In this document: piece after piece, positions 17,001 to 26,646 of the stretch
How the letters are laid out: each line of letters opens with the position of its first letter
Numbering within the stretch: the stretch's first letter is position 1
Notes under the pieces: model-generated
What the model saw: the letters and a program-made list of their open reading frames with translations, nothing else
Databases searched by the model: none
Told to the model about the DNA's origin: nothing
Translations under genes and position numbers: made by a program
Assembly: GCA_028714735.1 (NCBI GenBank)
Contig: JAQTLU010000014.1
Span: forward strand, 1-64,000
DNA length: 64,000 bases
Direction of reading: 5' to 3'
Source: Gallionellaceae bacterium
Lineage (GTDB): Bacteria > Pseudomonadota > Gammaproteobacteria > Burkholderiales > Thiobacillaceae

Positions 17001-18628
17001 AGCAGGAACTCATAGGCGAGGCCATGGCCGCGGCAAATCGGATTCCCCATCTGCAGGCCATCCAGGCCTTCATTGATCACCCTGACGACAACCCGGCCTT
17101 CATGGCCTCCGCAGAAGGCGCGAAAACCGATTTGAAAAACGCAGTGGTACTGGCTGACAAACGCACCCGCTTCCAATTCGACCTGGTCGAGACCTTCGTC
17201 AAGAAGGGGCCCAATCGTCCCAAGGAAATCGAGCTGCGATTGAAGGAGATCCAGGGGGAGACCCTCCACATCCAAAACACATTGTTGCCGCCGCTGGATG
17301 AAGAAATTAAGCGGTTGGGTGAACGTCTATCCAAGTTGGGAACCGATATCGACGGGATCGACCATTTCGTCCGTGAGCTGATCCGGAAGTACCGGGATTT
17401 CGCCGCAGCAGAAAAGGAAGAAATCATCGTGCCCAAGGAGCGGATCGAGTACCACCCGCTGGGTGGCTTCGCCATCGGCCTACGCGAAGCAACGAACCCT
17501 GAAACCCTAATCCGACTTCTGCTCGACATTGACGACGACATCCGGGGCGAGGACGCGACGGAGTTGCGCACGGCCATGTCCGACGCACGCAACGACTACC
17601 AGACAGCCAAGAGTAGCGTGGCCTCTCTGGTGGACAAAATCCTGGTCATGCCTGACCTGGACATATCTGAGCACGTTCGGATCCAGCTGGAGCAAGCCAA
17701 GGAAAACTCGACTATTGCCGTTCATCTTCGCGATGTGGCGAGGAGCAACTTCGAAAAGAACCAGGCCGCCAACAAGACGGCGGCCGACCATCTGGAAGTG
17801 GAATGGGGTCGGATCGGAGAATGGTTGGCGGCCTTTACCAAACGATTGCCGACCAATCTCCAGCTGATGAAGAGCACCTTTGGCCCTCTCCGCGACAAGG
17901 AAAGCAAGGCACTCCTAACCGCCGGGTTCGAGATCGAGGCGACGGTAGCCGATCAGAAGGACATCAAGACCGTCCTGGAGGATGTGGTAAAGCTGGTCGA
18001 AAAGTCCGAACAGACCGAGCGTGTTGTGGAACAGGCGGCCCCCTCCCTGCGTAACGAGGCAGTGCGGGGGATTCGTGCAGAAATCCGCAATACGTTCTAT
18101 CAGCGCGTCATCCTTACCCCCTCCATCCAGGTGTACATGCCATCCATCAGCCCTCACCTCCTGAAGCTGGAGAAAGGCATGGTCAGCACAGGCCAGGGGG
18201 TAGCCATGACGCTCCTCTGGATTGTGAAGATGGCCGATTACATCACCCAGCGGGAGATGAACCGCATGACGACAGATCGCGCCCAGCAGAAGCGCCTTCA
18301 TCCGACACAGTTCGCCCTGATGGATGGCGCGTTCTCCAGCCTGTCGAACAAGGGACTCATCAAGGATGCCCTGGACAGCATCAAGAGCACCCGCGGCCGG
18401 TTCCAGCTCATCATCACTGGGCATGACGAGAACTACCAGAACAACTTCGACTACTTCCCCACGCTGATCGAAGCCCGCGAGATCAACGGCCAATTCATGT
18501 ACGCCGAGAAGAAAACTCGCCGTATCCGGCAGCCCGAGGAAGTTGGCTCACACTATGGGGCCATGGGCGTCATGAGCATGCGTGTACTGCCACTTGCCGC
18601 AGGCCAGCAGCAGGGTGTTCATCCATGA
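14060..18628 (+). CDS. jetC: JetC-like SMC/MukB-family ATPase
   Basis: The 1522-aa protein has an N-terminal Walker A PNGKGKST (42-49), long charged coiled-coil segments through the middle, and a C-terminal head with an ABC-signature-like STGQGVAMTLL (about 1376). The Walker B is FALMDGAFSSLS (D1422) and an H-loop-like IITGHDE follows. The residue after the Walker B Asp is Gly rather than the usual catalytic Glu. Size and layout match JetC, the motor of Wadjet anti-plasmid complexes. It overlaps jetB-like by 23 bp and jetD-like by 4 bp (ATGA). The unusual Walker B suggests a divergent subtype. Confidence 0.8.
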   Translation: MPLLQKIEVSNFLNSTRAKPWRPDWPHQVLDIGGVDAALNIPNGKGKSTMITAILAMLTGHGKSLKDIRNRFFAPPTSKHYTHIRIEVRVPMPGEGEDMFAREGGEPGGQPMVFGMYGYSGENEDVQFYAYHGTFQDCPVAHVHDMHHTLIADDAFLGQLKSCQDVFPSTAKERTRRAWLQYVEDYFDMSSLKQQLVYQLLRGAEGGSTYFDVKTPVGMSYSAGVFYERLAPALLTDLMGELGEEGEHGIEDTIHLKVTKVIAAKRETARKKEELRRAENTLQELESLVLASDTMKEAQRVYNQHRDEFALELAVLKNVVVDDPIPGVPRTPPDSLPGLARAMVLQGGQWFLPDRIMAQFAGETTSAVNQRAHDRNGLALHHANRSQLIDLACDLASSTIRKGGHSNQLYSRDSALALLGLTSNFTRDWTREKAISAVTQAFDWVETHGDTNPARKLKKLLDAEMGAKALEQNELSTKYKNYQAEREQLLEEQSQVGAQQAEYRRMAASGLFTDEELSEPAQTGQTVVGVLQTASRALDEHKARVLRLSGVYQDWQAYLQDHGESIPPKELIRQLQVALDQAKERQTKITADLSVVRGKRRGLSEAKSQAEKRFNMASTRLNRFLETLPALIKFRELFGDHATPVGLASQVRKALADAQRRIADIEKERERYKPSLDALSAFRETHGDAAPETWIEDRKTAWESLGREIDRLTGERREARLRRAALDQAVIAPGKVSREAAEVAGGNQVPLHAALENMGLDPDRKERALTLFSALLHAPVYGSVDEAAEAATRLEKAGIEAPVFLQPDLEAFCRAGEINRDGISAHTWLVGIRTRQVDCLLDPALVEREKEVADNHIQALTEEIEHQKGEREKIDPEHPELVTARLAATALKNGYPGKDEQLADELQSLSEQLPELEAKASTDTLDIINQAERHLKEFSNIDEEAIKEEQAAAELEKARAEENFDTNESSIEGLESEANAQQELIGEAMAAANRIPHLQAIQAFIDHPDDNPAFMASAEGAKTDLKNAVVLADKRTRFQFDLVETFVKKGPNRPKEIELRLKEIQGETLHIQNTLLPPLDEEIKRLGERLSKLGTDIDGIDHFVRELIRKYRDFAAAEKEEIIVPKERIEYHPLGGFAIGLREATNPETLIRLLLDIDDDIRGEDATELRTAMSDARNDYQTAKSSVASLVDKILVMPDLDISEHVRIQLEQAKENSTIAVHLRDVARSNFEKNQAANKTAADHLEVEWGRIGEWLAAFTKRLPTNLQLMKSTFGPLRDKESKALLTAGFEIEATVADQKDIKTVLEDVVKLVEKSEQTERVVEQAAPSLRNEAVRGIRAEIRNTFYQRVILTPSIQVYMPSISPHLLKLEKGMVSTGQGVAMTLLWIVKMADYITQREMNRMTTDRAQQKRLHPTQFALMDGAFSSLSNKGLIKDALDSIKSTRGRFQLIITGHDENYQNNFDYFPTLIEAREINGQFMYAEKKTRRIRQPEEVGSHYGAMGVMSMRVLPLAAGQQQGVHP

Positions 18629-19752
18629 GTCTGGACGACAGCATTGAGCAGGTACGGTCAACTCTCATCAAGAAGATGGGGACGAAGGCCTTTCTGAGGC
18701 CGTCCGGCCTGATCGATGCCCTGGCCACTGAATCCAACCTATCCACGCTGACCGTTCGGCAGGCTTTGGGGCGCCTGATGAAGCAAGGTTGGTTGGAAGG
18801 CGTGGCGACCGATGGAATGCCCTTCAAGCAGGTACGGATCATTGGCGAGGTGCCGGCGCCGGCACCTGACCCGCATCTGCAGAGATGGGTGGATGTCCTG
18901 ACCAACTATGGCCTCGGCGATGGCGACAAATGCACCCTGGCGACATTGAGTAATAAACTCACCGATTACAACGCTGATGAAATGGGCCGTATCTTGCACG
19001 GGCTGGTCCTAATGCGAGATTTCCTGGCGAGCGAAACCGGCAGGCATCGCTTTTTGGTCAGTGCCAGCTACCTTCTCGGATCATCCAAACTCCTGGACAC
19101 GCTTTCCGTCGGTCCCGCACTGCGGAACTTCGGTATCGATGTAAATCTCTTCCCGACTCACCCGCTCTATGTCGTGGTCGCCGGACCGCGGAATCCGACG
19201 ACGGTGGTCTTGGTGGAAAACCCGGCTGCCTTCGAGATGGCTGTCGCGACTGAGGCCATAAAGCACTGTGCCTTCGTCGCCACGTTTGGCTTCGGGTTGA
19301 GCAAGTCTCAGGAAGACTATGGCAACCAACTGGTCAGCATGGTGGACGACCGCTTCAACAAGTCGATCACACTGACACGGGAGGGATCGACGTGCCCACC
19401 GGCAAAGGATCTGCTCAGGCATTCAAACATCACCTTCTGGGGTGATCTGGATCCCGCTGGTATCGAAATTTATCTGCGGCTTAAGAGGTCAATCCCCAAC
19501 CTGCAGTTGAGCGCCCTCTATCAGCCCATGATTGAAGCCCTTCATGATCCAGGCAACTGCCACCCTTACAGCAAAGCTGTCGGCAAGGAGGGACAAATAG
19601 AGCGAATCGTCGAGTGTTCGGAAGTGGAAGTTGTAGCAAGGGACCTTCTTGCGCGTTGTCTGGAACGTGGAGTAGATCAAGAACAAGTGTTGATTTCAGC
19701 AGTAGAAAATCTTGCTCAATACCCGCTAGAAATGGGGCATCTTCATGCCTGA
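18625..19752 (+). CDS. jetD: JetD-like Toprim nuclease subunit
   Basis: The 375-aa protein has an N-terminal winged-helix-like part (LIDALATESNLSTLTVRQALGRL) and a C-terminal Toprim-type domain. Acidic motifs are VLVENPAAFE and FWGDLDPAGIEIYLRLK, as in DUF2220/JetD proteins that cleave plasmid DNA. The ATG overlaps the jetC-like stop. The stop lies 8 bp inside the adjoining ISL3 transposase frame, so the last residues may be element-derived, although the GVDQEQV stretch near the end corresponds to the usual C-terminal LEQE-like motif. The operon therefore looks complete. Confidence 0.75.
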   Translation: MSLDDSIEQVRSTLIKKMGTKAFLRPSGLIDALATESNLSTLTVRQALGRLMKQGWLEGVATDGMPFKQVRIIGEVPAPAPDPHLQRWVDVLTNYGLGDGDKCTLATLSNKLTDYNADEMGRILHGLVLMRDFLASETGRHRFLVSASYLLGSSKLLDTLSVGPALRNFGIDVNLFPTHPLYVVVAGPRNPTTVVLVENPAAFEMAVATEAIKHCAFVATFGFGLSKSQEDYGNQLVSMVDDRFNKSITLTREGSTCPPAKDLLRHSNITFWGDLDPAGIEIYLRLKRSIPNLQLSALYQPMIEALHDPGNCHPYSKAVGKEGQIERIVECSEVEVVARDLLARCLERGVDQEQVLISAVENLAQYPLEMGHLHA

Positions 19753-21094
19753 TTTCCTCCATCTACCAAACTTGCTCACCAATAATGCCGTCGACAATGG
19801 TGACCATTACATAGTTGAAGCAGAAGGCGGTTTGGTGCCTACAGTCTGTCCCGCGTGCCACAACACTCTGTACAGGCACGGCAGCCAACGGCAGACTTAT
19901 CTCGATACACCAGTGCACGGGAAGCGTGTGTTCATCGAGATAGACCGTAAGCGCTACCGCTGCAAGGTGTGCGGCAAAACGTTGTTCGAGCCATTGCCAG
20001 CCATGGACGGTAAGCGCCTAGCCACAATCAGGTTGGTCCAGCACATCGAACGCCACTGTCTGCGAAAAACCTTCGCTGAGTTGTCTCGCGAAGTTGGTGT
20101 GGACGACAAGACCATTCGCCATATCTTTGATGATTACGTGGCCAGACTTAAGGAAACAGTGGTCTTCGAGACACCAGAAGTCCTTGGCATCGACGAACTC
20201 AAAATCATAGGCCAGTACCGGGCCATGATTACCAACGTCGAAAAACTGGCTCTGTTTGACATGCTTCCAACCCGCAACAAGGCCGACCTGATTGCGTACT
20301 TCAAGACCATGCCGTGCAAGGACAAGGTCAAAATACTGACCATGGATCTATGGAACGTCTACCGGCAGGTGGCCCAAGACCAATTTCCTGGCCGTATGGT
20401 CGTGGCCGATCGTTTCCATGTTGTTCGCATGGCCAACGACAGTATTGAGAAGGTCCGAGAGGGCATTCGCAAAGGCTTGGAAACCAAGGACAGGATCAAG
20501 CTCAAGGACGACCGCTTCGTACTCTTGTCGCGCGAGCACAATCTTTCCGATAATGAACGCGCCAAGTTGGAGAAGTGGACCGAGATGTTCCCGGCATTAG
20601 GGGCCGCGTACAAGACCAAGGAAGCTTTCCATGACATCTACTGCCACCAGTCCAAGGATGACGCCATGAAGGCCGCCCAGGAGTGGCTACAAAGCGTTGA
20701 CAAGGATGTGGCCTGGGCCTTCAGGGAAACCATGGGAGGGCTGCAAAGCTGGTGGACAGAGATATTCAACCACTACGATTACCCTGCTTCAAATGCCTGT
20801 ACTGAGTCGATCAACAACATTGCCAAAGGGATGAATCGGATGGGACGCGGCTATAGCTTCGACGTTATCCGGGCGCAGTTACTGTTCGACGATGACGCAC
20901 GGAAGGATACTCGTACAACGCTACGAAAGAAGGTACGAAAAGCTGTCCCCGTAATGGACGAGGGATTTGCCCTAACGTCCATTAGCAGCATGATGACAAC
21001 CCGGTACCAATGGGTCGATGAGGTTCAGACGATAGAGCACGGCCCTTACCTTCCAACACTGGCCAGGAAACTCGAAGCAGGCGAGTTCGCTTGA
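19745..21094 (+). mobile_element. tnpA: ISL3-family transposase (insertion sequence)
   Basis: The 449-aa product has the ISL3 layout: an N-terminal zinc-binding region (CPACHNTLYRHGS and RCKVCGKTLFEPL), an HTH (LSREVGVDDKTIRHIF), and a DDE catalytic domain with GIDELKI, MDLWNVYRQV and the C-terminal ACTESINNIAKGMNRMGRGYSF. It is full length and uninterrupted. Downstream, CCACACTAGATTTCGGA (about 21133-21150) resembles an ISL3 right terminal repeat. I do not find its inverted partner on the left, where the element runs into the end of the jetD-like gene, so the left end may be lost. Confidence 0.85.
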
Positions 21095-21414
21095 GTTTCA
21101 ACACGGGGAGCGTATACGGCTTCCCCTGCTTTCCACACTAGATTTCGGATACCCTTAAGAAATGCCGTTGGAGTAACGATACTGATGGATCTGACCATGT
21201 TAAGTTCGTGGCAATCACCACCACCCAGAATCCGGTGATGATGCGGGATACCCTAAAAAAATGGGCGACAATTCTACACACCGACCATCCGAAGAATTCG
21301 TTTAATTTTCATACTGATTCTGGGGAAATCCAGGTTCTAAGCTGCCTGCCATGCTCAAGTGCCCCTGCCCCAACCGTTGGACCGCCCGCCGTCTGCTGAC
21401 CCGGATGCGCCGGC
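21095..21414. other. Intergenic region between ISL3 transposase and relaxase gene
   Basis: Apart from the possible ISL3 right end near 21133-21150, I see no gene, terminator or clear promoter in this stretch. It may join the insertion sequence to the remnant conjugation module. Confidence 0.4.
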
Positions 21415-23601
21415 ATGGGGTCCGCTGAGATTGTCTTGGCCGCTCTGCCGGCGATTGCTCTGGGTGTCGCCGCGACGTGGTGGCTGAACCGTCGCCCAGG
21501 TCATGGCGAGATCCCTGTACCCAACTCGCCTGATCCGCCCTCCCCTGCCCGCTGGCCTGCGACCGCCCTCCCCGTCCTGGATGCGGATCGGATTATCGCC
21601 ACGACCGGCATGGCGCCGATTCTCGTCGAGGTTCGGCGCGGCTCCGGCCTCACCGACCCGACTTGGCAAACCCACGTAGTTCCTGTCATCCAGGCCGTGG
21701 CGGACATGGTTCAGCAACTCCCCGCCTCGGAGGCTCACCACCACGCCCAGCCCGGCGGCCTGTTCGTGCATACCGCGGAGACGCTCCAGCATGCGGCCAA
21801 GCTGCGTCAGGGACACATCCTGCCGCCCGGCGCCGATATCGAGACCCAAGGTCGGACCCAGCACCTATGGACGGTGGGAATCTATATCGCCGCCCTGCTG
21901 CACGATATCGGCAAGCCGGTATCGGACTTGCGGGTGACCGTGTTCTCCAAATCGCATCCGGCCGGGGAGCCCTGGCAAGCCCTGATGGGGTCCATGGTGG
22001 AGGCGAAGGCCTTGGCTTATGTGGTGGACTTTCCGCGCGCCACGGAGCGCAATTATCAAGCCCACCAGCGCCTGGGCGTTCAGCTGATACAGCGGCTTGT
22101 GCCCACCGATACGCGCCTCTGGCTGGGCAGCGATCCTATGTTGCTGGAGCAGTTGCTGGGTTACCTGTCCGGCGATACCCAAGGCCCCATCGCCGAGATC
22201 GTGCGCGCGGCGGAAGCAGAGAGCGTCCGGCGCAACTTGGCCACGGGGTCGCGGGTCCGTTTCGCGATAGCCAAGGCCACGCCCTTGATCGAGCTGTTGA
22301 TGCTGGCGCTGCGCTCGATGCTGGCGGAGGGCGGACGCCTGCCTTTGAACCGACCGGGCGCGGCCGGTTTCTGCGACGGGACGGATATTTGGTTTGCCGC
22401 TGTGCGGCTGGCTAACGAGGTACGGGACTGGCTCAGGGTGACGTACCCCGACGCGCCAGTACCGGGCGAGGCGATGAACGACCGACTGTTCGACACCTGG
22501 CAGGAATATGGGGCCTGCAAGGTCAACCCGGACACTCAAGGCGCGGTATGGGGAGCCCATATCGAATTTTCGGGTGGACAGGCTTTCTTTCTGGGCGCGC
22601 TGTTGCGCTTTCCCCTGGAGCTTCTCTACCCGGAGCCTGCCCTCTACCCGACGGCCCTGGCTGGCAGGATCAGGGTCAAGGTCGAGCCGCCGATCTCCGG
22701 AACTGTCACGAACGCACAGGACCAGGATGGCCCTATGCCAAGCCCATCGTCCGAAACGCGGGGAGCGAACGATCCAGTCGGTCGGAAATTGGCGCGTTCG
22801 GACCCGCCCATCACCCAGGAGACGCAGGTGGTGGTCAATGCGCCCCGCCTGCCGAGCATCCAGAGCCTGGCCGGGATGGCGCCCAAGTCGACTCGCCAAG
22901 CGGTTGAGGGCGCGAAAACCGCGCCAATCGAAGCTCCTGAGCCTGTCGATGGGATACCGCCGCCCACCGCCGCTTCGGCGCCCGACGATGGCCAATTCTT
23001 GGACGAAGAAGATTCCGCCAGCACGGAAAACGCCCCTCCCGCCCCGCTTGCCGAGCCACCCCGTCTCACCAAGGCCGTGGTTCCGCATGTCGCCCTACCC
23101 AAGGAGCCCCCTAAAAAATCCGGCAGCAAGACCGGCCCGACGCCATCGGACGCCGCCCTGCGTTTCATGGGCTGGCTGCAACAGGGGCTGGCCGACGGCA
23201 GCTTGCCTTACAACACCACCTCGGCGTTGGCGCACTTTGTCAGGGTCAATCTCAGGGATCAGGAGGAGACCATGATGCTGCTGGTCTCGCCCGCGGTCTT
23301 TCGTCGTTTCGCCGAGTCCTATGGCGATCAGGCCTCCGGTGTAGACAGCGACGCCGAGCCCAACAAGCTCGGCATGGGGATTCAAATGGCCTTTACCCAG
23401 GCCGGATGGCACCAACCCGCCGCGCGCGGCCGCAACATCCATCGCTTTCAGGTGATTCGGCGCGGCGATACCGGTGGCAGCCTGCTAAACGGCTTTCTGG
23501 TGCGCGATCCGGAGCGTTTCGTCAATCCGGTACCGCCGCCCAACGAACACCTTCGCTACTGGAGCCAGCAGGTCAGCACGGACAAACCGGAAAAGCCATG
23601 A
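21415..23601 (+). CDS. MobH-family relaxase (TraI_2, ICE type)
   Basis: The 728-aa protein has an N-terminal hydrophobic segment, then a TraI_2 domain with HD-type histidines: GGLFVHTAETLQHA and AALLHDIGKPVSDL. A proline-rich linker follows, and a C-terminal DUF1528-like part (FMGWLQQGLADGSLPYNT...). MobH relaxases nick oriT and pilot the strand in integrative conjugative elements of the PFGI-1/ICEclc and SXT/R391 type. Its stop overlaps the traD start (ATGA). No other mating-pore genes are visible within the window, so this is a fragment of an ICE or a mobilisable remnant. Confidence 0.88.
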   Translation: MGSAEIVLAALPAIALGVAATWWLNRRPGHGEIPVPNSPDPPSPARWPATALPVLDADRIIATTGMAPILVEVRRGSGLTDPTWQTHVVPVIQAVADMVQQLPASEAHHHAQPGGLFVHTAETLQHAAKLRQGHILPPGADIETQGRTQHLWTVGIYIAALLHDIGKPVSDLRVTVFSKSHPAGEPWQALMGSMVEAKALAYVVDFPRATERNYQAHQRLGVQLIQRLVPTDTRLWLGSDPMLLEQLLGYLSGDTQGPIAEIVRAAEAESVRRNLATGSRVRFAIAKATPLIELLMLALRSMLAEGGRLPLNRPGAAGFCDGTDIWFAAVRLANEVRDWLRVTYPDAPVPGEAMNDRLFDTWQEYGACKVNPDTQGAVWGAHIEFSGGQAFFLGALLRFPLELLYPEPALYPTALAGRIRVKVEPPISGTVTNAQDQDGPMPSPSSETRGANDPVGRKLARSDPPITQETQVVVNAPRLPSIQSLAGMAPKSTRQAVEGAKTAPIEAPEPVDGIPPPTAASAPDDGQFLDEEDSASTENAPPAPLAEPPRLTKAVVPHVALPKEPPKKSGSKTGPTPSDAALRFMGWLQQGLADGSLPYNTTSALAHFVRVNLRDQEETMMLLVSPAVFRRFAESYGDQASGVDSDAEPNKLGMGIQMAFTQAGWHQPAARGRNIHRFQVIRRGDTGGSLLNGFLVRDPERFVNPVPPPNEHLRYWSQQVSTDKPEKP

Positions 23602-25667
23602 GCTATCCGATCGAGAATCGGCTTCGCCCGCCCGTCGAACTCATTTCGGCCGCGACCTTGTTTGTCGGCTCCGCCGTCATGGCCGCTGGCCCGCCCTGGA
23701 TTCCGGTGGAGCCGGAACTCGCCGGGGGAATGTCTCTCGCCTTGTTGGTTGCGTCCGCCTGGCGGGCCAGCCAGGCCTGGGAAATCATTCGCTACCAAGG
23801 CAATCTACGTCTCCTGAAACGCTACTCCCTGAAATCGAGCGACATTCCATGGAGCAATGAAGTGCTGTTCCTGGGCATGGGGTTTCGGTGGACGGCGCTC
23901 CACACGCGTCGGCTGAACGATGCCATGCAACCGAGGAATCGGCGCTATATCGAGCCCAGTTGGCTGTACCGGACGCTACGGCGCTTCGAGCGGCATTACG
24001 AACACCATCCCAACCCCAGTATCCAACGACTACGCGCACTGATGCGCCGTGAGGCCTGGTGGAATCGCTGGGCACCCTTGCCCGATATCGGCGGCAACCC
24101 GGCCCTGCATGGGGTGGAGCCGAACGAGGAAGCGGTCGTCATGCCGCTGTCCGGGCGGGTTGGCCATACCCTGGTTTTAGGGACGACCCGGGTGGGCAAG
24201 ACCCGGCTCGCTGAGCTTCTGATCACCCAAGATATCCGGCGCGGCGATGTGGTGATCGCCTTCGACCCCAAGGGCGACGCCGACCTGCTCATCAGGATGT
24301 ATGTCGAGGCCCGCCGGGCCGGCCGGACGTTCTATGTCTTCCATCTAGGTTTCCCGCATATCTCGGCGCGCTACAACCCGATCGGGGCGTTTTCGCGCAT
24401 CACCGAGGTGGCCACCCGAACGGCCGAACCACTGCCATCGGAAGGCAATTCGGCCGCCTTCAAGGAATTCGTCTGGCGTTTCGTCAACGTCTTGGCCAAG
24501 GCCATGACCACCCTGGGCGAGCGACCGGACTTCCAGAGTATCTACGCCTACGCGGTGGATACCGAGTCCCTGGCCGTACGCTATTTCACCTGGTGGCTGG
24601 ACCGAATCCGGCCGGGTTGGCAGGCCGAGGTCACGGAGCTGGAATCCGCCCAGGCGAAGCTGCTCAACGAGGCCTCGAAGAAAAGCGGGCGATCCCTGCG
24701 GACGATGGCGATCATGGGGTTCATCCGCGACAACGAGCTGCGCGACCCGGTGGCCGATGCCATGCGGTCGGTCCTGAGCAACGACCGGACCTACTTCGAG
24801 AAGCTGGTGTCGAGCCTTTATCCCCTACTGGAGAAGCTAACCACCGGCAAGATCGCCGACCTGATCTCGCCCGATTACGCGAATCTGGACGATCATCGGC
24901 CGATCATCGACTGGATGGGCGTCATCAACCAGGGCGCCGTGGTCTATATCGGTCTCGACGCCCTCTCGGATCACGAGGTCGCCAGCGCGATCGGCACGGC
25001 GATGTTCGCCGACCTGACCAGCGTCGCCGGCCAGATTTACAAGTTTGGCATCGGCGCCGGGCAGCTTTCACCCGGCAAGCGCAAACTGGCCTTGCATGTC
25101 GACGAGTTCAACGAATTGGTCGGTGACTCGTTCGTCCCTATGGTCAACAAGGCCGGTGGTGCCGGTTACCAGGTTACCGCCTATACCCAGACCTGGCACG
25201 ACGTGGAAGCCAAGGTGGGCGATGCCGCCAAGGCCATGCAGATCGGCGGCAACTTCAACACCCGCATCGTGCTGAGGGTCGAGAACACCGAGACCGCCGA
25301 AATCCTGACCGAGAAGTTGCCCGAGGTCGAAGTGCCCAGCATCCAGGTGGCGTCCATGGCCAGCGACTCCAACGACCCGACCGACTTCGCCGAATTCCAA
25401 AGCCGTAACGAAGACCGCATCACCATCGAGCGACTGCCCATGCTGACGCCGGCGGATCTGGTGCAACTGCCCAAGGGACAGGCCTTCGCCCTGATCGACG
25501 GCGGCCAGCTCTGGAAAATTCGTATCCCCCTGGCGGATTCCCTGGACGAGTTGGACGTCCCCACCGATATCGAGGACATGGCCCACCAGATGCGCACCCA
25601 ATCGGCCGCGCGGGAGACGGCCTCGCAAGGTGAGTTGACCGTCCCCGGCAAAGGGAGCGGCTGGTAA
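23598..25667 (+). CDS. traD: TraD-type conjugative coupling protein (T4CP)
   Basis: The 689-aa protein starts at ATG 23598, coupled to the relaxase stop. Two N-terminal membrane segments (LISAATLFVGSAVMAAG and a second near residue 45) precede the ATPase: Walker A GTTRVGKT and Walker B LALHVDEFNEL. Coupling proteins of the SXT/ICE TraD class bring the relaxosome to the type IV channel. Its stop overlaps the next gene start (TAATG), giving a three-gene unit of relaxase, coupling protein and membrane protein. Confidence 0.88.
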   Translation: MSYPIENRLRPPVELISAATLFVGSAVMAAGPPWIPVEPELAGGMSLALLVASAWRASQAWEIIRYQGNLRLLKRYSLKSSDIPWSNEVLFLGMGFRWTALHTRRLNDAMQPRNRRYIEPSWLYRTLRRFERHYEHHPNPSIQRLRALMRREAWWNRWAPLPDIGGNPALHGVEPNEEAVVMPLSGRVGHTLVLGTTRVGKTRLAELLITQDIRRGDVVIAFDPKGDADLLIRMYVEARRAGRTFYVFHLGFPHISARYNPIGAFSRITEVATRTAEPLPSEGNSAAFKEFVWRFVNVLAKAMTTLGERPDFQSIYAYAVDTESLAVRYFTWWLDRIRPGWQAEVTELESAQAKLLNEASKKSGRSLRTMAIMGFIRDNELRDPVADAMRSVLSNDRTYFEKLVSSLYPLLEKLTTGKIADLISPDYANLDDHRPIIDWMGVINQGAVVYIGLDALSDHEVASAIGTAMFADLTSVAGQIYKFGIGAGQLSPGKRKLALHVDEFNELVGDSFVPMVNKAGGAGYQVTAYTQTWHDVEAKVGDAAKAMQIGGNFNTRIVLRVENTETAEILTEKLPEVEVPSIQVASMASDSNDPTDFAEFQSRNEDRITIERLPMLTPADLVQLPKGQAFALIDGGQLWKIRIPLADSLDELDVPTDIEDMAHQMRTQSAARETASQGELTVPGKGSGW

Positions 25668-26368
25668 TGGCGGGAGATGGTGCTGCCATCGAGATCGGGG
25701 TCACCAAGGCCATCACCGCCCCGTTCAAGATCGCAGCATTTTTCGCGATCGGTTTCTTCGTGATCCTGGTCGGCCGCATGGCCATCGATGTATGGGTTTT
25801 GGCGGATGCCAAGGATCGACTCGACCCCCCTGCCACGATCATCGAACGCGAGCTGGCGAGGGCCACGGCCGCTCCCGATTTCATAGGGTCGACCCATGAT
25901 CGCGCGCTCACCTGGGCATCCTTCATTACGGAATGGTTCTATCGAAAACCTGGGCTTTTAAGGCACATCGAGGAAGATCAATCCCGATTGGGCATGACCG
26001 ACCAGGCCGTACAACGTGGGGTCCGCTCGATGGATTTTGCCATCAGTCGAACGCTCACCGGTTCCCAGGTGATCGCGATCCGCGCCGCGATCATGGCCTC
26101 CTACTTGCCCTGGATCGGTTTCCTGTACCTGATCGCTTTCGTGGATGGCGCCATCGAACGTATCCGGCGCAAGTTCGGCGCTGGACGCGAGTCGTCGACG
26201 GTCTATCACCGCGCGAAATATTTCCAGGTGACCATGACAACCGTGGTGTCGGCCGCTTACCTTTGGTGGCCCGGCGATGTGGATCCGACCCTGATCCTTG
26301 TTCCAGCAATACTTTCCTGCGCTGTCCTGGCCAGGCTTCAAATCAAGTATTACAAGAAATACATATAG
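25667..26368 (+). CDS. ICE membrane protein (DUF4400-type)
   Basis: The 233-aa protein has hydrophobic segments near residues 18-38 (IAAFFAIGFFVILVGRMAID), about 140-158 (AIMASYLPWIGFLYLIAFV), about 188-202 and about 208-222. In conjugative elements a protein of this kind typically lies directly after traD, as here. It is translationally coupled to traD. The function is unproven; family members are thought to assist the coupling protein in the inner membrane. Confidence 0.75.
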   Translation: MAGDGAAIEIGVTKAITAPFKIAAFFAIGFFVILVGRMAIDVWVLADAKDRLDPPATIIERELARATAAPDFIGSTHDRALTWASFITEWFYRKPGLLRHIEEDQSRLGMTDQAVQRGVRSMDFAISRTLTGSQVIAIRAAIMASYLPWIGFLYLIAFVDGAIERIRRKFGAGRESSTVYHRAKYFQVTMTTVVSAAYLWWPGDVDPTLILVPAILSCAVLARLQIKYYKKYI

Positions 26369-26511
26369 GCCATCAGGGAAAGGTGAGCTCGCCCGCTTCG
26401 GCCCCAGTTTGGGCTGCCGTCAGAATCCAGGCACAAGCGTGTCGAGTGGTCCACCAAGCCTTAGCCGCCAAGCACACCCAAATAAACCATTTCATATATA
26501 CCATTGCATGT

Positions 26512-26520
26512 TGTTATAAT
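26512..26520 (+). promoter_or_regulatory. Extended -10 promoter upstream of DUF4224/integrase genes
   Basis: TG at 26512-26513, one base, then TATAAT at 26515-26520 form a consensus extended -10 element about 125 bp before the DUF4224 gene. No strong -35 box is visible, which is usual for this promoter class. A similar arrangement precedes the second integrase at 44763-44771. Confidence 0.4.
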
Positions 26521-26646
26521 TTTCCACAGCGGACAATGGATTAGGTAGGTAACCCCATGAACAATCAGAACGTCACGTTTGGAGTGTTTGCGAGATCGGC
26601 ATGGACTGGGTTGAGTTGGTAGAACTCACGCACTAAACATCGAAGC

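Noticed and set aside
21208-21399. 63-aa frame between ISL3 and the relaxase gene
   Set aside because: It has no ribosome binding site and no similarity, and lies in a probable junction region.
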